A stretch of DNA of 64,000 nucleotides from Granulicella cerasi. GTDB taxonomy: Bacteria > Acidobacteriota > Terriglobia > Terriglobales > Acidobacteriaceae. Shown here piece by piece: positions 9,111 to 18,900 of this stretch (the first letter of the stretch is position 1; each line of letters begins with the position of its first letter). The notes below the pieces were generated by a model, which ran no database searches, was not told where the DNA came from, and saw nothing but the letters and a program-made list of their open reading frames with translations. The stretch is taken from the NCBI RefSeq assembly GCF_025685575.1, contig NZ_JAGSYD010000002.1, positions 806,001-870,000 of the forward strand, written 5' to 3'. The position numbers and the translations under genes are program-made.

Positions 9111-10058
9111 TTAGTAATTCACGCGAAGATCCATGCCCGCATACAGGTGTGCCACCTCGTTGCCGTAACCGTTGAACGGCTGCGTGCCCACGATCTTTGG
9201 CAGGAAGCCGCTGCCGAGCACGCGTTCGCGCTCCTGCGAACGCCACGGCGCGACGCTCGGGTTCACGTTCGAGTAGAAGCCATACGCCGGCGCGTTCAGA
9301 TCGTTCCACGTCGTCTCCGGCTGCTTGTCGACGAAGCGAATGCGCACGATCGACTTCGGGCTCTTGAAGCCATACTTCCACGGCACGATGATGCGAATCG
9401 GTGCGCCCTGCTGGTTGGCGAGCGTTTCGCCATAGCTGCCAAAGGTCATCAGTGTCAGAGGATGCATTGCCTCATCCATGCGCAGCCCCTCGGAATAGCC
9501 CTGCGGGCCGACGCCCGAAGAGTTTACGCCAGGCATCTGCTTCGGATCATGCAGCGTGAAGAACTGCACGAACTTGGCGCTGGGCAAAGGATCGAGTGTC
9601 TTCAGGAATTCACCGAGCGAGAAGCCGTCCCACGGCACCACCATTGACCAACCCTCAACGCAACGGAAGCGATAGACGCGCTGCTCGATCGGCCGCAGCT
9701 TCATCAGGGTGTCGATGTCGATCGTCTTCTTTTGCTTCACGAGGCCGTCGACCTGGATCGTCCACGGTCGCACATGCATGGATTGCGCGTTGCGCTCGGG
9801 GTCGCTCTTGTCTGGGCCAAACTCGATGAAGTTGTTGTACGAAGTCACCTTCGACTGCGGCGTGATGTCGCCGAGGTTGTACTTCGTCGGCGAGGCGTTC
9901 AGCTTTGTCGCTGCAAACATCGTGCGCGGCAGCATCGCGGCTCCGGCCATCGTTCCCAGCCCTGCCAGAAACTGTCGGCGGTTGCGCTGAAACTCGCGCA
10001 TCACGGACTGCGAAGTAATTTCACTGGAGGGAATTTCCTGGCGAGTTCGTAACAGCAT
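9111..10058 (-). CDS. msrP: Protein-methionine-sulfoxide reductase catalytic subunit MsrP
   Basis: 315 residues from the ATG at 10058, which has an AGAGGAA ribosome-binding site 7 bases upstream; the frame is open further upstream but without signals. MsrP is a periplasmic molybdopterin enzyme that reduces oxidised methionines in envelope proteins. The N-terminus carries a twin-arginine signal (NRRQFLAGLG, residues 26-35) for folded, cofactor-loaded export. The molybdenum-ligand Cys is C133 in RFRCVEGWSMVVPW, and the sulfite-oxidase-fold motifs HPLTLMTFGSYGE, GAPIRIIVPWKYGFKS and APAYGFYSNVNP follow. The msrPQ pair suggests an aerobic life with oxidative stress in the periplasm. Confidence 0.95.
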   Translation of the reverse strand: MLLRTRQEIPSSEITSQSVMREFQRNRRQFLAGLGTMAGAAMLPRTMFAATKLNASPTKYNLGDITPQSKVTSYNNFIEFGPDKSDPERNAQSMHVRPWTIQVDGLVKQKKTIDIDTLMKLRPIEQRVYRFRCVEGWSMVVPWDGFSLGEFLKTLDPLPSAKFVQFFTLHDPKQMPGVNSSGVGPQGYSEGLRMDEAMHPLTLMTFGSYGETLANQQGAPIRIIVPWKYGFKSPKSIVRIRFVDKQPETTWNDLNAPAYGFYSNVNPSVAPWRSQERERVLGSGFLPKIVGTQPFNGYGNEVAHLYAGMDLRVNY

Positions 10059-10123
10059 CGGCGTTCCTCTTCTCATTCGACGCGCAGCAGCAGCGAAGGG
10101 TGCCAACAAGCGCGTCTCTAACT

Positions 10124-11563
10124 CTACGTGGCGGAAAGCTCTGTGGATGTTTTGCGGCGCAGCAGGAAGACGATCGTGCCAAGCACCGCGATGACCGCTG
10201 CGAAGATGACCTCACGAGCAAAGTGCGCGCGCGAAAGAACGACATAGCCAAAACCCACCAGCGCGAGCACCGGAGGCAACGGGTAAAGCCAGACGCGGAA
10301 GGGACGCGGTGCATCCGGCACGCGCTTGCGCCACAGCATCACGCCCACGTGCTGCAGCATGAACTGCAGCAGGATGCGCAGGACAACAAGCCCTGCGATC
10401 ACGTCCGCAAGCGACAGAAAACAACACGCGCAGGCCACTAACGCGAGCGCAAGCAGCGAGACCACCGGAAAGTCACCCTTGCTATCGAGTTTTGCAAACG
10501 ACCGCAGAAAGTTGCCATCGCGCGCGGCGGCATAAGGGATCCGCGAATAGCCGAGCAATAGCGCAAAGACGCTCGCAAACGCCGTGATCATCACGCACAC
10601 GGCCGCAACCACCGCGATCGCATAAGCGCGTGCACTGCCGACCACCGGCTGCCACGCCATCACCATGAACGTCGAAAGCATCGCTCTGCGTTCGCCGAGC
10701 GTCTGCACCTTGAGCAGCGCATCGCTGCCCATCACACTCAGCACGCTGGCGTTCAACGCGAGATACAGCACGGCCACGATCGCAATCGACCCCAGCAGAG
10801 CGCGCGGAATCGTGCGCTGCGGATCACGCACCTCTGCTCCAAGAAACGTAACGTTGTAATAGCCCCAGTAATCGTAGGTCGCGACCAGCATCGCCGAGCC
10901 GAGCCCGAGGAAGAACGTATGGTTGGGCGCGAAGGCATGAGGCGGAAATGCCACGATCTGCGACCAATGTCCGCGCAGTGCTCCGGTCACGCAGGCGCCG
11001 AAGATTGTCAGCAGCACCACGCCCAGCATGAACGTCGCAAGCCCTCGCAGCGCTCCCACGCTCCGCATCTGCAACGTAGTCGCAACGACCACCGCGACGA
11101 CGGCCAGCAGGCTTGCCTTCCCTGTCACCGTGCCGACGGTGTACGCGCCAAGATGCAGCGCATGCACGCTCGCCTGCGAAGCGAACGAAGGCCATATGAA
11201 GCCTGCATACTGCGCGAGGCCGATGCATCCGCTCGCGATGCTGAGCGGAGCGCTGAAGCAGAGCTGAAAGACGAAGAGGAAGCTCAGCCAGCGTCCCCAC
11301 TTGCCCGGAAACATCTCGGCAAGGTAGCGGTACGTGCCGCCCGCGTGCGGCATCGCCGCGCCGAGCTCTGCCCACACCAGGCCATCGCATGCCGCGAGCA
11401 ACGCGCCGAGAATCCACCCGAGCATCGCTTGCGGCCCGCCCATCGCCGCCACCAGCAGCGGCAGCGTGAGGAAGGGTCCGACCCCGATCATGTCGAGCAG
11501 GTTCAGCGTGAGTGCGCCGCGCGGCGACAGCGAGCGATGCAGATTGGGCGATGCGTCCGTCAT
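10124..11563 (-). CDS. APC-superfamily amino-acid permease
   Basis: 479 residues with about 12 hydrophobic helices. The first helix region LLDMIGVGPFLTLPLLVAAMGG has the unwound Gly-rich substrate site typical of APC transporters (compare IGxGIF), followed by AMPHAGGTYRYLAEMFPGKWGR, the conserved PxxGGxYxY motif. It should import an amino acid or related cation by proton or sodium symport; the substrate is not predictable. GGACGAG just before the ATG at 11563 is a fair ribosome-binding site. It is divergent from the large PIG-L gene and upstream of msrP on the same strand with a 65-base gap. Confidence 0.9.
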   Translation of the reverse strand: MTDASPNLHRSLSPRGALTLNLLDMIGVGPFLTLPLLVAAMGGPQAMLGWILGALLAACDGLVWAELGAAMPHAGGTYRYLAEMFPGKWGRWLSFLFVFQLCFSAPLSIASGCIGLAQYAGFIWPSFASQASVHALHLGAYTVGTVTGKASLLAVVAVVVATTLQMRSVGALRGLATFMLGVVLLTIFGACVTGALRGHWSQIVAFPPHAFAPNHTFFLGLGSAMLVATYDYWGYYNVTFLGAEVRDPQRTIPRALLGSIAIVAVLYLALNASVLSVMGSDALLKVQTLGERRAMLSTFMVMAWQPVVGSARAYAIAVVAAVCVMITAFASVFALLLGYSRIPYAAARDGNFLRSFAKLDSKGDFPVVSLLALALVACACCFLSLADVIAGLVVLRILLQFMLQHVGVMLWRKRVPDAPRPFRVWLYPLPPVLALVGFGYVVLSRAHFAREVIFAAVIAVLGTIVFLLRRKTSTELSAT

Positions 11564-11648
11564 CTCGTCCGAGTGTACAGGCGCGATCTTCCGGGCAGCA
11601 CCCTCTTCGTGGTCGCATCCTGACGCAGGCTATGCGAATCTATTCGGC

Positions 11649-14165
11649 ATGAAGCGAATCATCCCCGCTCTGCTCGCGACTGCGGTCGCGTCCTCGGCTC
11701 TTGCGCAACAACCCGCAGCGTCGCTGCCCCGTTTCGCCGACCCCGCCAACCTCAGCGGCGAGCGTATGCAGCCGCGTGATGGTCGCGAGTTGCCGATCGA
11801 CCAGGGCAAACGAGGACTGGAGCAGATGCTCCGTCGCTTGAACACCCGTGCGTCAATCCTCAACATCGTCGCGCATCCAGACGACGAAGACGGGGGCATG
11901 TTGACCTTCTACGCGCGCGGCATGGGAGCACGCGTAGCCGACCTTTCGCTGACGCGTGGCGAGGGCGGACAAAACGCCATGACCGGCGACTTCGAAGACG
12001 CGCTCGGCCTGCTGCGCACACAGGAGTTACTCGCCAACGACCGCTACGTGGGCATCACGCAGATGTTCGGCACCGAGGTGGACTTTGGCTTCTCGAAGAC
12101 GAAGGCGGAGAGCTTCGGCAAGTGGACCCATGAGCGCGTGCTCTATGACGCCGTGCGCGCGATTCGCATCTTCCGTCCCCTCGTGATCACCTCGACGTGG
12201 ATCGGCGGCGTGACCGACGGCCACGGACAGCATCAGGTCTCCGGCCAGATTGCGCAGGAAGCCTTTGTCGCAGCGGGCGATCCGAAGGTCTTCCCCGAGA
12301 TGGAAAAGGAAGGCATCTACCCCTGGCAGCCGTTGCGCGTTTATGCGCGCGTGCCTCACAGCGCGATCAGCAAGCAGGGGCTTTACGACTACGCCACGAA
12401 TCAGTACGTGCCTGCAGAGTTCCACAACTATGTCACAGGCAAGACGTCATCCACTCCGCCAGAGGCGGACGTCGGTGTGCATGAGGGGCAGGTTGATCCA
12501 CTGCTCTCTGCCGAAGGGGAAGGCCCGGTAAGCTACGTGCAATTTGCGCGTCGCGGCTTGAGCCAACAGAAGTCGCAGATGGGTCCGGGCGGCCGCAGTG
12601 CACCAGAGGGTGCGTTCGATGTGGCGTACCACCTCTATGGCTCCCGCGTTGCGCAGGAAATGGCTGGCCCTAAGCGCGACTTCTTCGATGGCATCGACAC
12701 GAGTCTCGTCGGGATAGCGGATGTCGCACCCGAGGCTCCGGCGTCTCTTCGCACAGGGCTGCAGCATGTGCAGAGCCTGCTCGATCAAGCGACGCAGAAA
12801 TTGCCCTCCGGTTCTCTGAAAGAGATTGACGCGCTGTTGCAGCAGAGCGCAGCGAGCATGGATGAACTGCTCTCATCACTCCGCGAAGCAAACGCTCAGA
12901 ATGGCGATAGCAGCTTCTTGAGCTTATCGGCGCAAGAGCGTGCCAGTCTCCGTCATGAGCTTCTGGCAAAGCGAGCAGAGATCGACGAAGCACGTTACTT
13001 TGCACTGGGCATTCACTTGCAGGCTTCAGCGCCCTCTGTCTCAGGCGATATCGCCCCCGGCAATCCACTCGCGATCACCGTTCAATACGACGCACCGTAT
13101 GCAACGCTCGACGAGGCGAAGCTGTGGGAACTCAATATTCGTAGCGAGTCGAACGGGACGGCGAATCCGCAGGCGAGCACGATCCTTCTGACTGCAAACG
13201 ATATTGCACGCTTCAGGCCCACGCTGCCTTATTTCAAGCGAAACAACATCGAGCAGCCCATCTACGATCTCACTGCGGAAGTGCTGCGGAACGCTCCGCT
13301 CTCGCATCCGCCTCTTATCGTTCAGGCAAAGATTACGGCAGGCCTCAGCTTCACCGTACCTGTGGTCGTAACGAACGGTGCGGATCAACAACCGTTGCAA
13401 ATTTTGCCATCGACGCCTGAGTTGCGAGCCCACCTGCGCGCGGTCGGCTACGGCGATCTGCCGCGCACAAACTTCATCGAGCGTCCGGCGAAGTTCATCG
13501 CGCCTGCAGGACTGCGCCTACCGGAGAAGCGTCGTATCGGCTATCTTCCCGGCACAGGCGATGCCGTGCCCGAAGCGCTTGCCGCGATGGGACTTCACGC
13601 TACGAAGCTCACTGTCGGTGACCTCACCGCGCAACAGCTTTCTGCGTTCGACACGGTCATCCTCGGTGTGCGCACCTACGCGGCGCATAGCGATCTGCAC
13701 GGCTCTCCCACACAGGAGCTGCTTGAGTTCGCACGCAACGGCGGTAACGTGATCGTGCAGTACCAGACCACAGAATTCGTCGCGGACGACGCACCGTTCC
13801 CGCTCTCACTCGGTGCGAACGAGAAGGTCGTGGACGAAACGGCTCCGGTGAAATTGCTCGACGCAAAAAACACGTTGCTGACGACGCCGAACGTCGTCAC
13901 TTCCGCAGATTTCAACGGCTGGGTAGAAGAGCGAGGCCACGGCTTCCTCGAGACCTGGGATGCGCGTTACACCGCGCTTACGGAGACGCATGATCCCGGC
14001 GCGGCTGAGGAACACATTCTGCCGCAGAAGCCCCAACGTGGCGGCATCATCACCGCCTCGCTTGGCAAAGGCCATTGGACGTACGTTGCCTTTGCGCTTT
14101 ATCGGCAATTTCCAGAAGCGGTTCCCGGCGCTTATCGACTCTTCGCCAACCTGCTAGCACAGTAG
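11649..14165 (+). CDS. Large secreted PIG-L deacetylase-like protein with C-terminal amidotransferase-like domain
   Basis: 838 residues from the ATG at 11649, chosen because a Sec signal peptide follows (IIPALLATAVASSALAQ). The PIG-L/LmbE domain covers about 65-290, with AHPDDE at 75-80, TRGEGGQNAMTGDFE, RPLVITSTW and GQHQVSGQIAQEAF. A middle helical segment (about 370-460) and beta-rich regions follow. Near residues 620-690 the pattern IGYLPGTGDAVPEAL, DTVILGVRTYAAH and FARNGGNVIVQYQ resembles the class-I glutamine-amidotransferase/ThuA-like fold. An exported deacetylase acting on an amino-sugar polymer is the likely role. This is longer than the cytoplasmic PIG-L at 4459-5193 and unrelated to it outside the catalytic domain. 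Confidence 0.85.
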   Translation: MKRIIPALLATAVASSALAQQPAASLPRFADPANLSGERMQPRDGRELPIDQGKRGLEQMLRRLNTRASILNIVAHPDDEDGGMLTFYARGMGARVADLSLTRGEGGQNAMTGDFEDALGLLRTQELLANDRYVGITQMFGTEVDFGFSKTKAESFGKWTHERVLYDAVRAIRIFRPLVITSTWIGGVTDGHGQHQVSGQIAQEAFVAAGDPKVFPEMEKEGIYPWQPLRVYARVPHSAISKQGLYDYATNQYVPAEFHNYVTGKTSSTPPEADVGVHEGQVDPLLSAEGEGPVSYVQFARRGLSQQKSQMGPGGRSAPEGAFDVAYHLYGSRVAQEMAGPKRDFFDGIDTSLVGIADVAPEAPASLRTGLQHVQSLLDQATQKLPSGSLKEIDALLQQSAASMDELLSSLREANAQNGDSSFLSLSAQERASLRHELLAKRAEIDEARYFALGIHLQASAPSVSGDIAPGNPLAITVQYDAPYATLDEAKLWELNIRSESNGTANPQASTILLTANDIARFRPTLPYFKRNNIEQPIYDLTAEVLRNAPLSHPPLIVQAKITAGLSFTVPVVVTNGADQQPLQILPSTPELRAHLRAVGYGDLPRTNFIERPAKFIAPAGLRLPEKRRIGYLPGTGDAVPEALAAMGLHATKLTVGDLTAQQLSAFDTVILGVRTYAAHSDLHGSPTQELLEFARNGGNVIVQYQTTEFVADDAPFPLSLGANEKVVDETAPVKLLDAKNTLLTTPNVVTSADFNGWVEERGHGFLETWDARYTALTETHDPGAAEEHILPQKPQRGGIITASLGKGHWTYVAFALYRQFPEAVPGAYRLFANLLAQ

Positions 14166-14177
14166 CTGCGCAAGCAA

Positions 14178-14203
14178 AACGGCCTCCCATGCGGGAGGCC
14201 GTT
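14178..14203. terminator. Bidirectional terminator between convergent genes
   Basis: A perfect 11-bp stem (14178-14188 with 14193-14203) with a 4-nt loop lies between the stops of two convergent genes. An A-run on its left gives a U-tract for the minus strand, and TTCTTG follows on the plus strand. Confidence 0.85.
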
Positions 14204-14222
14204 CTTGTTGGGGACTCGCAGC

Positions 14223-15515
14223 TTAGCGCTTGCGAGGAGCCGTGTGGTGGACCGGAGCTGCCGGCTTCTTCGCCGGAACGATGGTCGCATCCGACATCGT
14301 GATGTTCAGCGGCTTCTGCGTGTAGCTAGCGTAGGTGCCGTCGACGGTGATCTTGTCACCAGCCGCAGGAACCTTCGTTGCCGGGGTCTTCAGGTTGACC
14401 GTAAAGTCAGCCGTCTTACCCTGGATCGCGTCATCAGAAACCGAGAGCTGAACCTGGCTGTCGGTGGCCGAAACCACAACACCCGGCAGTTCTACGGCCT
14501 TGCCCTTGATCGTCGAGAAGACCTTGTCTGCATCCTCCGGCGTGCCGTTCTGCAGGATGAATTCCTTGTCCGACAGAGCGAGAGTTGCGAGGTCCGGCGT
14601 GGTCGCGATGATCTGCTTCACGTAGTCTTCCGGCTTCGGAGCAGGCTTGATCGTCGAGGTCAGCGTCGCCGGCGGATCAATCGAGGTCTTCACCAGAGCC
14701 TGGAGTTGATCGAAGCCGTCCTTGCTGCCGTGGTACTTCTGGTAGCAATACAGCGCGGTCGGCTGAATCTGCGGCTTGTACGCATCCGGTGCGTAGACCA
14801 GAGCGCGCGTGCCGTACCAGGCGCAGTTCAGATAATCAGGCGGGGTCGAGGTGTAGTAAGCCTGGGCCAGCGTGAAGACATCCTGCAGCACGGGGCTGGG
14901 CTTGGTCGTGTCATCCGGATCAGCCGCGATTTCAGCCTTCAGAGCTGTGATAGCGGTAGCATTGTCCTTCTTCGCCAGCGCAGCATCAGCAAGAGCCGAA
15001 TCAAACGTCGGCGTCGTTGCCTTCTTCAACGTGTCGAAGTCGGCCTGCGCCATCGCGTCGGGCTTGGTGGCGTTCAGGCCCTGCTGCGCATACTTCGCAA
15101 CCGGCTCGAGAGCCGCAGCCTTCGCTGCCGGATCGGTCAGCTTGTCCGCGTCAGCGCGGCGGTAGTAAACCTCGAGCGTCAGCGCACGCAGGTTGTTCGG
15201 ATCAGCTGCGATCACGCGATCAGCAGTTGCGACCGTGTTCGCCTGATCACCAGCCTGGTTGTAGGCAAACAGCATCTGGTTCAGAACGTCGTTCTTCACA
15301 GCGGAGTTCGGGAACTGCTTCAAGTACGCTTCAAACGCGGCAGCCTTGGCAGCAGGCGTCGTCTGGGTAGCTGCGTTGTTGTAGACCGCATACTCCTGCT
15401 CCGACATCTGAACCTGACCTGCGGCCGGGGCGGCCGGGGTCTGTGCTACGGCAAGAGGAACCGCCGGCGCTGCAACAGCAAGCGTCAGCAGCGAGGCAAG
15501 GACGACCTTCTTCAT
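14223..15515 (-). CDS. Secreted helical-repeat (TPR-like) protein
   Basis: 430 residues from the ATG at 15515, which has GAGGAG 9 bases upstream; the frame runs on to 15845 but that part has no start signals. The signal peptide is KKVVLASLLTLAVAA to AVAQ (about 1-25). Repeated helical pairs with TPR character follow: YAVYNNAATQT, AAFEAYLKQFPNSAVKNDVLNQMLFAYNQAG, VIAADPNNLRALTLEVYYRRAD and ALKAEIAADPDDT. A C-terminal beta-rich part near 345-420 (VVSATDSQVQLSVS, GDKITVDGTYASYT) looks like an OB-type or bacterial-OB-like fold. The function is unknown; a periplasmic scaffold is a reasonable guess. A promoter is visible upstream. Confidence 0.8.
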   Translation of the reverse strand: MKKVVLASLLTLAVAAPAVPLAVAQTPAAPAAGQVQMSEQEYAVYNNAATQTTPAAKAAAFEAYLKQFPNSAVKNDVLNQMLFAYNQAGDQANTVATADRVIAADPNNLRALTLEVYYRRADADKLTDPAAKAAALEPVAKYAQQGLNATKPDAMAQADFDTLKKATTPTFDSALADAALAKKDNATAITALKAEIAADPDDTTKPSPVLQDVFTLAQAYYTSTPPDYLNCAWYGTRALVYAPDAYKPQIQPTALYCYQKYHGSKDGFDQLQALVKTSIDPPATLTSTIKPAPKPEDYVKQIIATTPDLATLALSDKEFILQNGTPEDADKVFSTIKGKAVELPGVVVSATDSQVQLSVSDDAIQGKTADFTVNLKTPATKVPAAGDKITVDGTYASYTQKPLNITMSDATIVPAKKPAAPVHHTAPRKR

Positions 15516-15977
15516 AAAGCAAACTCCTCGAGGACTTCGGGGTTCTACGGTTTCAAGATTGCGCGCCAAAACATCTAGGACGCCGGGAGAGCCATTGGGG
15601 TTCTGCCACACCAGAATTCCCATAGGTGGATGATGCGGATTATAGAAACCGTGTTGCTCGTGCGCAACTTCTGCCATTTCCTGCACTCTTTCGCCTGGGC
15701 CCGACATATTGCACCTCCTCTGGTGCTGATCTCTTAGACACCGGAATTTTCGTTTCGTTTCCTCTTCGCTGCGGCTGCCACAAAACCGGTGCAGTGGGCA
15801 AATCGCCGAGCCGCGAGATACTGCGATTCGCCACGCGATCACCACAACTTATGGGTATTGGTACGCCTTATCCACAATATCTCGCGCAAAATGGGTTGCC
15901 GCACATGGTTCCCGTCCGTAGCATTTCCACATACCTAAGGACGGTTCGTTCGTCCGTTTCCAGCGAGGTTTCTGCGC
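15516..15977. other. Divergent intergenic region between TPR-like gene and smc
   Basis: 462 bases with no convincing gene. It holds the minus-strand promoter at 15639-15667 and, on the plus strand at 15868-15876, one TTATCCACA, an exact match to the DnaA-box consensus, about 100 bases before smc. A single box can be chance. No smc promoter was recognised with confidence. Confidence 0.5.
15639..15667 (-). promoter_or_regulatory. Sigma70-like promoter for the TPR-like secreted protein
   Basis: On the minus strand the -10 element is TATAAT (15639-15644), a perfect match, with TTGCGC (15662-15667) as -35 and a 17-bp spacer. It would start a transcript near 15632 and give a leader of about 117 bases before the ATG at 15515. 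Confidence 0.6.
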
Positions 15978-18900
15978 GTGCTGAAGCTCAAAAAAGTTCA
16001 GATTCTTGGTTTCAAGTCGTTCTGTGATCGCACGGAAGTGCAACTGACCGGCGAAGGCATCGCTGCCATCGTCGGCCCGAACGGCTGCGGCAAATCGAAT
16101 ATCTCCGACGCCATCACCTGGGTACTCGGCGAGCAGTCGGCCAAGAGCCTGCGCGGCATCAAGATGGAAGACGTCATCTTCGCCGGTACGCGCGACCGCA
16201 AGCCCACCGGCATGGCCGAGGTTTCGCTGACGCTCGTCGACCCGGATGTCTACGACGGACAGACGCTTGCCGACGGCGAGCCTGAACTGCTGCTCGTCGA
16301 CGAGCACCCTGCTGAGACCGCCGTGAAGGCCAATGGCGACTGGGACGAGAATGCTCTCCGCGCGCACATCGCACAGGAGACCGAGGAGGCTGTCGCCGAA
16401 GCGCAGCCCGGACAGACCTACGAAGCGCGCATGCCGAAGAAGCGCAAGCCCGTTCTGCCTGAGAACGCAACGCCGGACCAGATGGAAGTCTACGAGGCTT
16501 CGCTGGCCGAATACGAAGCGCAACAGGCTGCGCTCGCTGCTGAACCGCAGCCTGCAGAAGAGGTCGCCGAAGGCGAAGCGACGCTCGCGCCTGCGGCCTC
16601 GAACGTTGTGCTGAAGATTCGCCGCCGCAAGTTTGGCCGTACGCCCGTGCGCGCTGGTGAAATCACTGTGACGCGTCGCCTGTTCCGCTCGGGCGACTCC
16701 GAGTATCTGCTGAACGGCAAGATCTGCCGCCTCTCGGACATCAAGGACATCTTCATGGGCACCGGTCTGGGCGGCGAAAGCTACGCCATCATCGGTCAGG
16801 AACGCATCGGTCAGCTGCTCTCCTCCAAACCGCTGGATCGCCGCTCGATCATCGAAGAAGCCGCAGGCATCACGCGCTTCAAGACGAAGAAGCGCCTCGC
16901 CGAACTGCGACTCGAGTCGGCCAAGCAGAACCTCTCGCGGGTGAACGACATCTTTGAAGAAGTCACACGCCAGATGGGTTCGCTGAAGCGTCAGGCCGCG
17001 AAGGCGGAGCGTTATCGCGAGGTGCAGACGGAACTCCGCGCCAAGCTGCGCACCACGCTTGCCTCGCGCCTCACGCAGATGGACTCCGAGCAGTCGTCGG
17101 CGTCGTCAGAGATCGCCCGCCTCGGTGCTATCATCGACGAGCATGCGACCGGCCTTGAAGCGATGGACGCCGAGCATACCGCAGGCGTCGCACGCGGCTA
17201 TGAGCTCGACGGCAACATCCGCGAAGCCAACGCGCGCGCGAACTCCTCCGCAGTGGAGCTGGAGCGCATCACCGCTCGCAACAATGCGAACAACGATCGT
17301 ATCGAAGACCTCACCGAACGCTCGGCCGTAGCCAGCGAAGAGCTTGCGCAGGCGCAGGCCCAGCTTGCGACGCTCGCTGGCGAGCTTGAGCAGCACAAGG
17401 CCTTTCTCGCCAATGCGACCAGCGACTCCGACAACGCGCGCGATGCTGCACGCGAACAGACGGAACAGGCACAGGCAGCGACGCGCGAAGTCTTCACGGC
17501 GGAAGCCAACGCCGAGAACCAGCGTCGCTCTGCCATGCAGGCGATGCAGCGTGCGTCGGGCGCGAACAACGAAATCGCACAGGCTGAAGCAGGCCTGCAG
17601 GGCCTCGATCGCGAGAACGAGCGCCTCGAAGGCGAAGCCTCTTCCGCACGCGCAGAACTGGAACAGCTCGGCGTGCAGCGCGGACAGGCGAAGATGACCT
17701 TCGAAGACGTCACCGAGCGCCTGAAGAACCTTGAAGGCGAGATCAACGATGTCCGCCAGCAGACGCAGGGCAAGCGCGAAGAAGAAGCGCAGTCGCGCCG
17801 CCGCTCCAACGAGCTTCGCTCGGAAACGGCGACACTCTCCGGTCGTCGCACCTCGCTCGAAGCGCTCATCAACGAGCACTCCTACTCGACCGACACCGTT
17901 CGCGACCTGCTGCGTGCTGCGCAGAAGGGCCAGGGCGGTCTTGAGACCGTAGGCACACTCGCCGACTATCTCGAGGTCGATGGCAAGTACGAATCGGTCG
18001 TCGACGAGTTCCTGCGTGATGAGTTGAACTTCATCGTGGTGAAGAGCTGGAGCGCTGCCGAGGCGGGCATGAGCCTGCTGCAGAAGGACGTTAGCGGGCG
18101 CGCAACCTTCCTCGTGCACCCTGATGGCGCAGAAGCAAAGTTCCCGCTCGACGGCCAGAGCTCGAACGTGCCGACAACCGATGGCGTCGTTGCGTTGAAG
18201 GATTGCATCCGTGTGCGCGATGGCTTCGGCAAGTCGCTCGAAGTGGTTCTGCCCAAGCTGCGCGAAGGCTTCATCACCTCCGACGCAGAGACCGCACGCT
18301 CGCTTGCGCTGTCGCATCCGCAGAGCTTCTTCCTCGCACCGAACGGCGAAATCTTCAACGGCATCACGGTCACCGGCGGACGTCCTCGCTCGCAGGGCCC
18401 GCTCGCGCTGAAGCGTGAGCTCGCCGAAGTGCAGACGAAGCTCGAAGGCGTGGAAGCGGAGCTCTCGCAGAACGAGATCATCACCGCCACGCTCACGCGC
18501 GAGATCGCCGAGTTCTCTTCCCTGCTTGAGGCCAAGCAGGCCGAGCGCCGTGACGCCGAGCGTGAGAGTGCGAACCAGGGCGCAGCGCTGCGCCAGATGG
18601 AATCGGAAGTCTCGCGCATCCAGTCGCGCCTGCAGCAGTATGAACTCGCACAGAGCCGCAACAAGGACCAGCGCGGCCAGCGCGAGGAGTTCATCAACCG
18701 CAAGCGCGCCGACGCAGAGCGCTTCCTCGCCGAGCAGGCGGGCATCGAAGCGCAGGTGGCCGAGCTCACCGAGCGCATTGCCAACATGCGTGCGCAGCGT
18801 GAAGAGTTGCAGGCAGCAGCCTCTGCTGCGAACGCGATGCTCGCAGGCATCGAAGAGCGTCGCCGCAACGCAAACGCAAACTTCGAGCAGACCAATCGCC

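Noticed and set aside
14205..15578. 457-codon plus-strand open frame opposite the TPR-like gene
   Set aside because: Arg-rich shadow of a gene with a signal peptide, a good ribosome-binding site and a promoter.
15516..15845. Upstream extension of the TPR-like protein
   Set aside because: It would place about 110 residues before a clear signal peptide, and both the promoter and the ribosome-binding site lie inside it.
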